Source: Hymenobacter edaphi
Lineage (GTDB): Bacteria > Bacteroidota > Bacteroidia > Cytophagales > Hymenobacteraceae
DNA: 64,000 nt
Direction of reading: 5' to 3'
Assembly: GCF_003258365.1 (NCBI RefSeq)
Contig: NZ_QHKM01000001.1
Coordinates: 62,001 to 126,000, forward strand
Shown here one piece after another: positions 18,506 to 26,816 of the stretch. The notes below the pieces were generated by a model. That model did not search any database. It was given only the letters and a program-made list of their open reading frames with translations, and was not told the origin of the DNA. The translations under genes and the position numbers were made by a program. How positions within the stretch are numbered: the first letter of the stretch is position 1; every line of letters begins with the position of its first letter.

Positions 18506-19342
18506 ATGGAAAACATCGTCGAACTCCTCAGCCCCAACGGCCGCCCCGACGAGCCGGTACCCACGCCCGCCGGCCAGGCAGCGCACGAGCAGGCGTTTTC
18601 GCTGGCCGGGCGCCTGGCCCTGGTGACCGGGGGCGGCAGCGGAATCGGGCTGGAAATAGCGCGCTGCATGACGCAGGCCGGCGCCACGGTTATCATCACC
18701 GGCCGCCGCGAGGAAGTGCTGAAGGATGCCCGGCAGGCGCTGGGCGCGCGGGCCCAGTACCTCGTCAACGACGTGTGCGACCTGGCGTCGCTGGAGGGGC
18801 TGATCGAGCAGATTGAATCCACCTACGGCCCGCTCGACGTGCTGGTCAACAACGCCGGCATCAACATGAAAAAGCCGGCCCTGCAGGTCAGCGACGAGGA
18901 ATTTGCCCGCATCATCCACACCAACCTCAACGCCGTCTTTGCCCTGACGCGGGCCTGCGCCCGGCGCATGGTGGAGCGGCGGCGCGGCGTCATCCTGATG
19001 ATTTCGTCGATGGCGGCCTACTACGGCATCGACCGGGTGGTGGCCTACGCGGCCTCCAAGTCGGCGGTGGAGGGCATGGTGAAGGTGCTGGCCTCCGAGT
19101 TTTCGGCCCACGGCGTGCGCGTGAATGCCCTGGCGCCGGGCTTTATCGAGACGGAGATGAGCCGCACGGCCATGAACTCGGACCCCGACCGCAAAAGCCG
19201 GGCCCTGCGCCGCACGCCCATGGGCTCGTTTGGGCAGCCCGAGGACATCGGCCGCGCCGCCGTGTTCCTGGCCTCCGACGCGGCCCGCTACATCACCGGC
19301 GCCTCGCTGCCCGTCGACGGCGGCAACTCCATCGGCTTCTAG
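18506..19342 (+). CDS. SDR oxidoreductase, probable D-mannonate (fructuronate) oxidoreductase of the uronate pathway
   Basis: 278 residues from the ATG at 18506. It has an unusual 30-residue N-terminal extension before a standard SDR: cofactor motif T41-GGGSGIG-48, NNAG at 115-118, Ser167/168, Tyr181 and Lys185. No signal peptide, so cytoplasmic. A classical long-chain UxuB is absent, and an SDR directly between aguA and susC in an uxuA operon is the natural candidate to reduce fructuronate to mannonate. Gluconate 5-dehydrogenase-like activity is the main alternative. The SDR assignment is certain, the substrate is inferred from context. Confidence 0.85.
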   Translation: MENIVELLSPNGRPDEPVPTPAGQAAHEQAFSLAGRLALVTGGGSGIGLEIARCMTQAGATVIITGRREEVLKDARQALGARAQYLVNDVCDLASLEGLIEQIESTYGPLDVLVNNAGINMKKPALQVSDEEFARIIHTNLNAVFALTRACARRMVERRRGVILMISSMAAYYGIDRVVAYAASKSAVEGMVKVLASEFSAHGVRVNALAPGFIETEMSRTAMNSDPDRKSRALRRTPMGSFGQPEDIGRAAVFLASDAARYITGASLPVDGGNSIGF

Positions 19343-19395
19343 CGCAGCCGGCCCTTCCTGACTCCTACCTTTCCACAATTCCCACTCTCACTTCC

Positions 19396-22300
19396 ATGAC
19401 TACACCTTTACGCAGAACGGCCCTGCACCTGAGCTGGCCGCTGCTGACGGCCGCGGCCCTGCCGCTGGCCTTTGCCGGGGCGCCGCTGAGCGCCGTGGCG
19501 CAAACGACCCAATCGGTATCGGGGCGCGTGACGGGCGCCGACGGCTCGGGCCTGCCAGGCGTGAGCGTGGTCGTGGCCGGCACCACGCAGGGCACCACCA
19601 CCAACGCGGAGGGCGTCTACAACCTGCAGGGCGTGCCCACGGGTGCCACGCTCACCTACTCCTTCGTGGGCTACGCCACCCAGCGCGTGGCCGTGGCGGG
19701 CCGCAGCGCGGTGGACGTGAAGCTGCTGGAAGACGTGCAGAACATCAGTGAAGTGGTGGTGGTGGGCTACGGCACCCAGAAGAAAAGCCAGGTGACGGGC
19801 GCCATTTCGTCGGTGGACGAGCAGCAGCTGCGCGACGTGCCGGTGGCCAACATCGGCCAGGCCCTGCAGGGCCGCGCGGCGGGCGTCAACATCAGCAGCG
19901 CCAGCACCGTGCCCGGCCAGGCGCCGGTTATCCGCATCCGCGGCAACCGCTCCTTCGCCGGCTCCAACGACCCGCTGCTGGTGGTGGACGGCGTGCCCTT
20001 CGACGGGAGCCTGAACGACCTGAACCCCGACGACATTTCCTCGCTGGAAGTGCTGAAGGATGCCTCGGCCACGGCCATCTACGGGGCCCGCGGCGCCAAC
20101 GGGGTTATCCTCATCACGACCAAGCGCGGCAAGGCCGGTGCCCCGCGCGCTACCTACAGCGCCTACTACGGCGTGAAGAAAGCCTACGGCGAGTATGACC
20201 TGCAGAACGGGCAGGAGTACTTCAACTTCCGCTCGGAGGCCTACCGCGCCGCCGGGCTGGACCCGAACACGGCCGCCGGCTTCCTCACCGACGACGAAAA
20301 GGCCAACCTGGCCGCGGGCCGCGACTTCGACTACCAGGACCTGCTGTACCAGAACGGGCGCATCCAGAACCACGCCCTGGGCCTGAGCGGCGGCACCGAG
20401 CAGACGCAGTACTCCGCCTCGCTGGGCTACTACGACGAAACCGCCATTGTGCCGGTGCAGGGCATCAAGCGCTACTCGTTGCGCGGCACCCTCGACCAGC
20501 AGGTGGGCAAGCGCGTGAAGGTGGGCCTGAACACGCTCAACAGCTTCACCCAGCAAAAGGACCCGGGCCTGAACAATATGTACAACATATTGACCTCCAG
20601 TCCGCTGGCTACGCCTTACAACCCCGACGGCACGCCCAAGCTCTACCCGGTGGACGGCGAAACGGCTTACTCGAACCCGCTGACCAACTACATTCCCAAC
20701 GGCCGCCTGGACCAGCGCCGGCGCATCCGCACCTTCAACAGCCTGTACGCTCAGGTAAACATCTTCAAGGGGCTGGATTACCGTTTCAACCTGGGCCTGG
20801 ACGCCCGCGCCGAGTTCAATGAAGGCTTCGGGGCCAGCGGCACCACCGGCCGCGGCGCCCAGCCAAGCGCGGCGTCGCGCTCGACCAACACCGCCTTCAA
20901 CCTGCTGGCCGAGAATCTGCTGATCTACAACCGCACGTTTGCCGAGAAGCACGACGTGAACTTCACCGGGCTCTACAGCTGGCAGGGTTTCCGCAACGAC
21001 GGCTTTGGCACCGGTGCCCAAAATCTGCTGGCCAACTACCAGCTGGCCTCCAACCTGGGCACCGGCACGCCGACCTCGGCCACCAGCTTCGAAGGCCGCT
21101 GGGACATCATTTCCTACATGGGCCGCCTGAACTACGCCTTCGACAACCGCTACTCCATTACGGGTACGGTGCGCGTGGATAAGTCGTCGCGCCTGGCGCC
21201 GGGCAACCAGGCCAAGGCCTTCCCCTCGGCGGCCGTGGCCTGGAACCTGGCCAACGAGTCGTTCCTGCAGGGCCAGGGCTGGCTGAGCGGCCTGAAGCTG
21301 CGCGCCAGCTACGGCCGCACCGGCAGCACCGCCGTGAACCCCTACCAGACGCTTGGCTCGCTCGGGACCGGGCTGGGCAACGGCTACTACAACTTCGGCG
21401 CCACCGGGGTGGCGGGCGTGCGCCCGGCCAGCATTCCGAACCCCAACCTGGGCTGGGAGTACACCGGCACCACCAACTTCGGCCTGGACTTCGGCTTCTT
21501 CGACAACCGCGTGAGCGGCTCGATTGAGGTGTACCAGCAGCGCACCAGCGACCTGCTGCTGCCCGACGCGCTGCCCACCGCCAGCGGCTACGGCTCGTTT
21601 ACGCGCAACATCGGCAAAACCCAGAACCGCGGCCTGGAAGTAAGCCTGACCACGGTGAACGTGCGCACCGACAGCGGCTTCGAGTGGTCCTCGGACTGGA
21701 ACTTCACCCGCAACCGCGAGGAGGTGCTGGACCTGGGCCTGGGCAAGGATGAAACCGGCAAGCAGCGCAGCGACATCAGCAACCAGCGCTTTATCGGCGA
21801 GCCGCTCTACGTGTTCTACGACTACAAGTACGGCGGCATCTGGCAGGCCGACGAGGCCACCGGCGCCACGCGGGCCGGCACCAAGGTCGGGCAGGTGAAA
21901 ATTCAGGACCTGAACAACAACGGCGTGGTGGATGCGGGCGACCGGCAGATCATCGGTTCGCGCCAACCCAAGTTTGAGGCCGGCACCACGCAGCGCTTCC
22001 GCTTCAAAGGCTTCGATTTGAACGCGGTGGCCCTCACCCGGGTGGGCGCCACCATCATCGATCCGGTGCTCTACTCGCCCGGCTACTTCACCACCTACAG
22101 CGGCCGCCGCAACCAGGTGAACCTGCCGTACTGGACGCCCTCCACGCCCGACAACCGCTACCCGCAGCCCAACCAGTCGTACTTCGGCGACTTCGTGCCC
22201 AACGCCCAGTCGCTGGCGTACCTGAGCGGCACCTTCATCAAGGTGCGCAGCATCGACCTGGGCTACACCCTGCCGCAGAGCCTGATCGGGAAGGCCAAGA

Positions 22301-22557
22301 TGAGCTCGGCCCGCATTTACGTGCAGGTGCAGAACCCGCTGATCTGGTCGCCGGAAGAGTACTTCCAGAACAACAAGGCCATCGACCCGGATGCGCTGTC
22401 CTACTCCACGCGCTTCAGCGGCAGCACCTCCGTCAACAACGGGGTGGCCTTCGCCGAGGGCGACCTGAACAGCGCCGTGAACAACGGCCTGGCCGGCCGG
22501 GGCGTGAACTATCCCACCACGCGCGCCTTCATCGTGGGCCTGAACGTGGGCTTCTAA
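19396..22557 (+). CDS. SusC/RagA-family TonB-linked outer membrane transporter (xylan locus)
   Basis: 1053 residues. A signal peptide ends near AVAQT, a carboxypeptidase-regulatory-like beta-sandwich follows (about 38-115, SVSGRVTGADGSGLPGVSV), then the TonB-dependent plug (SEVVVVGYGTQKK through the KDASATAIYGARGANGVILITTKRGK motif) and a 22-strand barrel ending in the aromatic VGLNVGF typical of outer-membrane barrels. It would import xylo-oligosaccharides together with the SusD lipoprotein encoded 45 bases downstream. Start at the ATG 19396, preceded by a C/A-rich leader. Confidence 0.96.
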   Translation: MTTPLRRTALHLSWPLLTAAALPLAFAGAPLSAVAQTTQSVSGRVTGADGSGLPGVSVVVAGTTQGTTTNAEGVYNLQGVPTGATLTYSFVGYATQRVAVAGRSAVDVKLLEDVQNISEVVVVGYGTQKKSQVTGAISSVDEQQLRDVPVANIGQALQGRAAGVNISSASTVPGQAPVIRIRGNRSFAGSNDPLLVVDGVPFDGSLNDLNPDDISSLEVLKDASATAIYGARGANGVILITTKRGKAGAPRATYSAYYGVKKAYGEYDLQNGQEYFNFRSEAYRAAGLDPNTAAGFLTDDEKANLAAGRDFDYQDLLYQNGRIQNHALGLSGGTEQTQYSASLGYYDETAIVPVQGIKRYSLRGTLDQQVGKRVKVGLNTLNSFTQQKDPGLNNMYNILTSSPLATPYNPDGTPKLYPVDGETAYSNPLTNYIPNGRLDQRRRIRTFNSLYAQVNIFKGLDYRFNLGLDARAEFNEGFGASGTTGRGAQPSAASRSTNTAFNLLAENLLIYNRTFAEKHDVNFTGLYSWQGFRNDGFGTGAQNLLANYQLASNLGTGTPTSATSFEGRWDIISYMGRLNYAFDNRYSITGTVRVDKSSRLAPGNQAKAFPSAAVAWNLANESFLQGQGWLSGLKLRASYGRTGSTAVNPYQTLGSLGTGLGNGYYNFGATGVAGVRPASIPNPNLGWEYTGTTNFGLDFGFFDNRVSGSIEVYQQRTSDLLLPDALPTASGYGSFTRNIGKTQNRGLEVSLTTVNVRTDSGFEWSSDWNFTRNREEVLDLGLGKDETGKQRSDISNQRFIGEPLYVFYDYKYGGIWQADEATGATRAGTKVGQVKIQDLNNNGVVDAGDRQIIGSRQPKFEAGTTQRFRFKGFDLNAVALTRVGATIIDPVLYSPGYFTTYSGRRNQVNLPYWTPSTPDNRYPQPNQSYFGDFVPNAQSLAYLSGTFIKVRSIDLGYTLPQSLIGKAKMSSARIYVQVQNPLIWSPEEYFQNNKAIDPDALSYSTRFSGSTSVNNGVAFAEGDLNSAVNNGLAGRGVNYPTTRAFIVGLNVGF

Positions 22558-22602
22558 TTTCTTCCCTCAACTTTCCTGGCGCCCCCTGGTGCTACTTCCC
22601 CT

Positions 22603-24375
22603 ATGAAAAAGCTACTATTTACCGGCACGGCCCTGGCGCTGCTCATGGCTACCGCCGGCTGCGACAAGGACACCCTGGTGGAAGACCCCCGCTCGGTACT
22701 GGTCCCGGGCTTCTTCGGCACCCCCGACGGGATTCAGGCCGGCCTGGTGGGCGTGTACTCGGGCCTGCGCAACATCACCGCCGACCAGGGCGGCTCGAAC
22801 TTCATGTCGCAGGGCACCGATGAGTTCATGCGCGGCTTCGGCGCCTCCGACGGCTTCGAGGACTACAACGCGGGCCAGATGAGCTCCACCAACGGCACGG
22901 CCACCAACCTCTGGAACGCCTTCTACGGCAACATCAACACGGCCAACGGCGTGCTGCAGTACGCCGGCACGGTGCAGGGGCTGGCGCCGGCCACCGTAAA
23001 CCAGATTGTGGCCGAAACCAAGGTGCTGCGGGCCTGGAACTACTTCTACCTGGTGCAGTCCTTCGGCGACGTGCCGCTGATGCTCAAGTTCGTGGATACG
23101 CCCACCAAGGACATCACGCGGGCGCCGCTGGCCGAGGTGTACAACGCCATCATCACCGACCTGAACGACGCGCTCAGCCCCACGACGGGCATCTCCAACA
23201 CCGCCGCCCAGCCCGGCCGCGTGACGCGCGCCACGGCCCTGCACCTGCTGGCCAAGGTGCACCTGACCCGCGCCACCACCACGGCCCGCGCCAGCGACGA
23301 CTACGCCAAGGCCGCCCAGTTTGCCGAGGAGCTGATCCGGGACGCCTCCGGCAAGTACAACAAGGGCCTGGAAACCGACCCGGCCCAGGTATTCGCCGAA
23401 GGCAACGAAAACGGCCGCGAGGTGCTGATGAACGTGCAGTTCAACGCCGACCCCGTCTTCACCGGCATTTCCGACAACGGCGCCGGCGGCGCCGGGCAGA
23501 ACCAGACCAACTTCCTGTTCCGCGTCCGCTACGACCTGCTGCCGAACATGGCCCGCAGCGTCCAGTACGGCCGCCCCTTCGGCCGCCTGGGCTCCACGCC
23601 CTACCTGCTCGACTCCTACAAGCTGGCCAGCGAAACCACCCCGCGCCAGTGGCGCACCACCGACACGCGCTACGCCAAGTGGTTTTCCACGCTGTGGCTG
23701 GTGAATGGCATCGGCGGCAACGGCGGCACGGCCTTCAACCCCCGCGCCGTGGTGGGCGACACGGCCGCCTGGTACGCCGGCCGCGAGCTGACGGCCGCCG
23801 AGCAGACGCGCATCAACAACCGGCCCAACGGGCGCTACGTGGTGGGCACGCCCAGCACCTACACCACCAACTTCTCGCCCTACATCAACAAGTACGACGA
23901 CGCCACCCGCGCGGCCGTCAACAACAGCTCCGACCGACCGCTGATTTTCTACCGCCTGTCGGAAACCTACCTGATTGCGGCCGAAGCCAACATGTACCTG
24001 GGCAACACCGCCCGGGCCGTCGACCAGATCAACGTTATCCGCCGCCGGGCCGCCGCCCCGGGCCGCACCGCCCAGATGGAAATTACCTCCTCGCAGCTCA
24101 ACATCGACTTCATTCTCGATGAGCGCACGCGCGAGCTGTGCGGCGAGTTTACCCGCTGGTACGACCTGGTGCGCACCGGCAAGCTGGTAGAGCGCGTGCA
24201 GCGCAGCGTGCCGGCCTACGTGGGCTCCAAACCCGCGCCCATCCCCGGCAGCACCGACCAGTACGGCTCGAACGCGGCGGTCAACATCCGCCCCTTCCAC
24301 GTGCTGCGCCCCATTCCGCAGCAGGAAATCGACCGCACCAGCGGCAAAATCACCCAGAACCCCGGCTACAACTAA
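22603..24375 (+). CDS. SusD/RagB-family glycan-binding lipoprotein (xylan locus)
   Basis: 590 residues. The N-terminus has a lipoprotein signal with lipobox TAGC (Cys at about residue 20), so the protein is anchored at the cell surface and caps the SusC barrel. TPR-like helical SusD features are visible: LRAWNYFYLVQSFGDVPL, the ALHLLAKVHLTRA helix, and the C-terminal RTRELCGEFTRWYDLVRTGKL block and PIPQQEIDR...NPGYN ending. It binds glycan for delivery to the partner SusC. A stable hairpin lies directly downstream at 24388-24417. Confidence 0.96.
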   Translation: MKKLLFTGTALALLMATAGCDKDTLVEDPRSVLVPGFFGTPDGIQAGLVGVYSGLRNITADQGGSNFMSQGTDEFMRGFGASDGFEDYNAGQMSSTNGTATNLWNAFYGNINTANGVLQYAGTVQGLAPATVNQIVAETKVLRAWNYFYLVQSFGDVPLMLKFVDTPTKDITRAPLAEVYNAIITDLNDALSPTTGISNTAAQPGRVTRATALHLLAKVHLTRATTTARASDDYAKAAQFAEELIRDASGKYNKGLETDPAQVFAEGNENGREVLMNVQFNADPVFTGISDNGAGGAGQNQTNFLFRVRYDLLPNMARSVQYGRPFGRLGSTPYLLDSYKLASETTPRQWRTTDTRYAKWFSTLWLVNGIGGNGGTAFNPRAVVGDTAAWYAGRELTAAEQTRINNRPNGRYVVGTPSTYTTNFSPYINKYDDATRAAVNNSSDRPLIFYRLSETYLIAAEANMYLGNTARAVDQINVIRRRAAAPGRTAQMEITSSQLNIDFILDERTRELCGEFTRWYDLVRTGKLVERVQRSVPAYVGSKPAPIPGSTDQYGSNAAVNIRPFHVLRPIPQQEIDRTSGKITQNPGYN

Positions 24376-24387
24376 CGGTCCAGCCGG

Positions 24388-24417
24388 CGCCGGTAGCCCC
24401 GCCCGGGGCTGCCGGCG
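24388..24417 (+). terminator. Hairpin directly after susD (xylan locus)
   Basis: CGCCGG-t-AGCCCC pairs with GGGGCT-g-CCGGCG, a 12-bp stem with one internal mismatch and a short loop. No U-tract follows, so it may act as an attenuator or mRNA 3'-end stabiliser rather than a full terminator. Confidence 0.5.
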
Positions 24418-24471
24418 CCCGCCCGGGCTCCGGCCCGCTGATCTGCTCCCGCCTTCCGTTCCCCCCAACCC

Positions 24472-26406
24472 ATGAAACCCACCACGCTTCTTTTCGCCGC
24501 CGGCAGCCTGCTGCTGAGCCCGCCCGCCGCCCACGCCGCCGTGCGCCTGCCCCGCCTCATCAGCGACGGGATGGTGTTGCAGCGCGGCGCGGCCGTGCCG
24601 GTGTGGGGCTGGGCCGATAGGGGAGAAGCCGTTACGCTGAGCTTCCAGGGCAAAACCTACCGCGCCACCGCTGGCCAGGACGGCAAGTGGCACGTGCAAC
24701 TGCCGGCGCTCAAGCCCGGCGGGCCGTACTCGATGAGCATCAAGGCCAGCAACCAGCTGGAAGTGAAGGATATTCTCGTTGGTGACGTGTGGCTGTGCTC
24801 GGGGCAGTCGAACATGGAGCTGCCGATGGCGCGCGTCAAGGACAAGTACCCCGAGGTCATTGCGCAATCGGCTAATGCGCAGATCCGGCAGTTCGACGCG
24901 CCCACGCGCTACAGCTTCCGCGGCCCAGCCGCTGATTTGCCCAGTGGCCGCTGGACCGCGGCCGACCCCAAATCGGTGCTGCAGTTTACGGCCGTGGGTT
25001 ATTTCTTCGCCCGGGAGCTGCACGCCAGGTACAAGGTGCCCATCGGCCTGATCCGGGCCGCGGTGGGCGGCTCCCCGGCCGAGTCGTGGCTGAGCGCCGA
25101 AGCCCTGAAGGCCTTTCCGCCCTACGAGCAGCGTGCCCGGCAAATCAAGGACAGCCTGTACGTAGAGGGCATCCGCCAGCAGGAGCGGGCCCGCGACCAG
25201 GCCTGGTACCGGCAGCTGCGCCAGCAGGACCAGGGCTTCAGCAAGGGCCAGACGCCGTGGTACGCCCCCGGCCTCGACGTGAGCGGCTGGCAGCCCTTCA
25301 CCGTGCCCGGTTACTGGGCCAATCAGGGCCTGGCGGCCAACGGCGTGGTGTGGCTGCGCAAGGAAATTGAGGTGCCGGCCGCCATGGCGGGGCAGCCCGC
25401 CCGCCTGGAGCTGGGTACCATCGTCGATGCCGATTCGGTGTATTTGAACGGGCAGTTTGTGGGCACCACCGGCTACCAGTATCCGCCGCGCAAGTATGAT
25501 CTGCCGGCCACGGTGCTGAAAGCGGGTAAGAACGTGCTGGTGGTGCGCGTCATCAACAGCGCGGGCCGCGGCGGCTTCACGCCCGACAAAACCTACGAGC
25601 TGCAGGCCGCCGGCCAAAAGGTGGATTTGCGCGGCCCCTGGCTGATGCGCCTCGGCGCCCGGATGGAGCCGCTCGGCGGCCCGACCTTCTGGCAGTGGCA
25701 GCCCGGGGTGCTCTACAACGGCATGGTGGCCCCGCTGGCGCCCTACGCCGTAAAGGGCGTCATCTGGTACCAGGGCGAGGCCAACACCAAGGCGCCCAAG
25801 GAGTACCTGCCGCTGATGAGCAGCCTGATTGGGGACTGGCGGCGCGCCTGGCAGCAGCCCCAGCTGCCCTTCCTCTACGTGCAGCTGGCCAACTTCATGG
25901 CCGTGAAGGAGCAGCCCACCGAAAGCAGCTGGGCCGAGCTGCGCGACCAGCAGCGCCGCACCCTGGCCGCGGTGCCCCGTACCGGCATGGCCGTGGCCAT
26001 CGACCTGGGCGAGTGGAACGACATTCACCCGCTCGACAAGCAGACCGTGGGCCACCGCCTGGCCTTGCAGGCCGAGCGCGAAGCCTACGGCGAGAAAATA
26101 GCCGCCTCCGGGCCGCTGTACCAGGGCATGAACATCAGCGGCAACAAAGTCACGCTCCGCTTCAGCGAGCTGGGCGGCGGGCTGGTGGCCAAAGGCGGCG
26201 GCGCCCTGAAGCACTTCGCCATTGCCGGCCCCGACCAGCAGTGGCAGTGGGCGCAGGCCCGTATCGAGGGCGACAAGGTGGTCGTCTGGCACGAGCAGGT
26301 GCCCTCGCCCGTGGCCGTGCGCTACGCCTGGGCCGACAACCCCGAGGGCGCCAACCTCTACAACAAGGCCGGGCTGCCCGCCTCGCCCTTCCGCACCGAT
26401 TTTTGA
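24472..26406 (+). CDS. SGNH/SASA carbohydrate esterase with inserted jelly-roll (probable acetylxylan esterase)
   Basis: 644 residues with a signal peptide ending at AHAA. It belongs to the sialate O-acetylesterase (SASA) group of SGNH hydrolases: nucleophile Ser113 in GQSNME, KGVIWYQGEA block, and catalytic Asp517-x-His519 in DIHP. A beta-galactosidase-like jelly-roll (about residues 262-390) is inserted between the two halves of the catalytic domain, an arrangement described for CE20 xylan acetylesterases. In this xylan operon, removal of acetyl groups from xylan or its oligomers is more likely than action on sialic acid; that is inference. The partial gene at 1-687 is a paralogue. Confidence 0.9.
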   Translation: MKPTTLLFAAGSLLLSPPAAHAAVRLPRLISDGMVLQRGAAVPVWGWADRGEAVTLSFQGKTYRATAGQDGKWHVQLPALKPGGPYSMSIKASNQLEVKDILVGDVWLCSGQSNMELPMARVKDKYPEVIAQSANAQIRQFDAPTRYSFRGPAADLPSGRWTAADPKSVLQFTAVGYFFARELHARYKVPIGLIRAAVGGSPAESWLSAEALKAFPPYEQRARQIKDSLYVEGIRQQERARDQAWYRQLRQQDQGFSKGQTPWYAPGLDVSGWQPFTVPGYWANQGLAANGVVWLRKEIEVPAAMAGQPARLELGTIVDADSVYLNGQFVGTTGYQYPPRKYDLPATVLKAGKNVLVVRVINSAGRGGFTPDKTYELQAAGQKVDLRGPWLMRLGARMEPLGGPTFWQWQPGVLYNGMVAPLAPYAVKGVIWYQGEANTKAPKEYLPLMSSLIGDWRRAWQQPQLPFLYVQLANFMAVKEQPTESSWAELRDQQRRTLAAVPRTGMAVAIDLGEWNDIHPLDKQTVGHRLALQAEREAYGEKIAASGPLYQGMNISGNKVTLRFSELGGGLVAKGGGALKHFAIAGPDQQWQWAQARIEGDKVVVWHEQVPSPVAVRYAWADNPEGANLYNKAGLPASPFRTDF

Positions 26407-26816
26407 TCTGAGAGAACCTGCGCCAGCCCTGAACGGCGGCGCACCAGGTACCAGGCGGCCGCGGCCGCCCGGTGAGCAGCCTTCGGAACCGGGGCGACCG
26501 GGCCGGCGGCGGGCGTGGGAACTCGCCGCCGGCTACGCACGCACTTGACGTCCGCTCGGGCGTCGGGGAACAGGGGAATGTGCCACCGCGGCCGTCCCGA
26601 ATCCGAAGACTGCGCCACAGCCGGCCCCGTGGCCGGCGCTGGCCGCCGGCAGTTTCCGCCCGTCAGCCCACGGCTGGCGGCCGGGAGCTGCCGGCCTTGC
26701 CGGCGGCCTGGGGCCGCCTTCTGCTCTGCTGATTTCCGCCGTCGGCGGCGCTGCTGCGGCGTGGCCGCCGGCGGCCGCCAGGCCTCTGACTGCCCGCTTC
26801 GACCACTCGCCCGCCC
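26407..26816. other. 410-base GC-rich gap within the xylan operon
   Basis: I see no supported gene. The stretch is very GC-rich and has several short inverted pairs (for example around 26685-26720), which may fold but carry no U-tract. Open frames here have neither the leader pattern nor the composition of real genes. An internal promoter for the GH3 gene is possible but no TAnnTTTG box is evident. Confidence 0.5.

Noticed and set aside
22615-26292. 1225-residue minus-strand open frame over susD and the esterase
   Set aside because: Shadow of two well-supported plus-strand genes; no motif visible.
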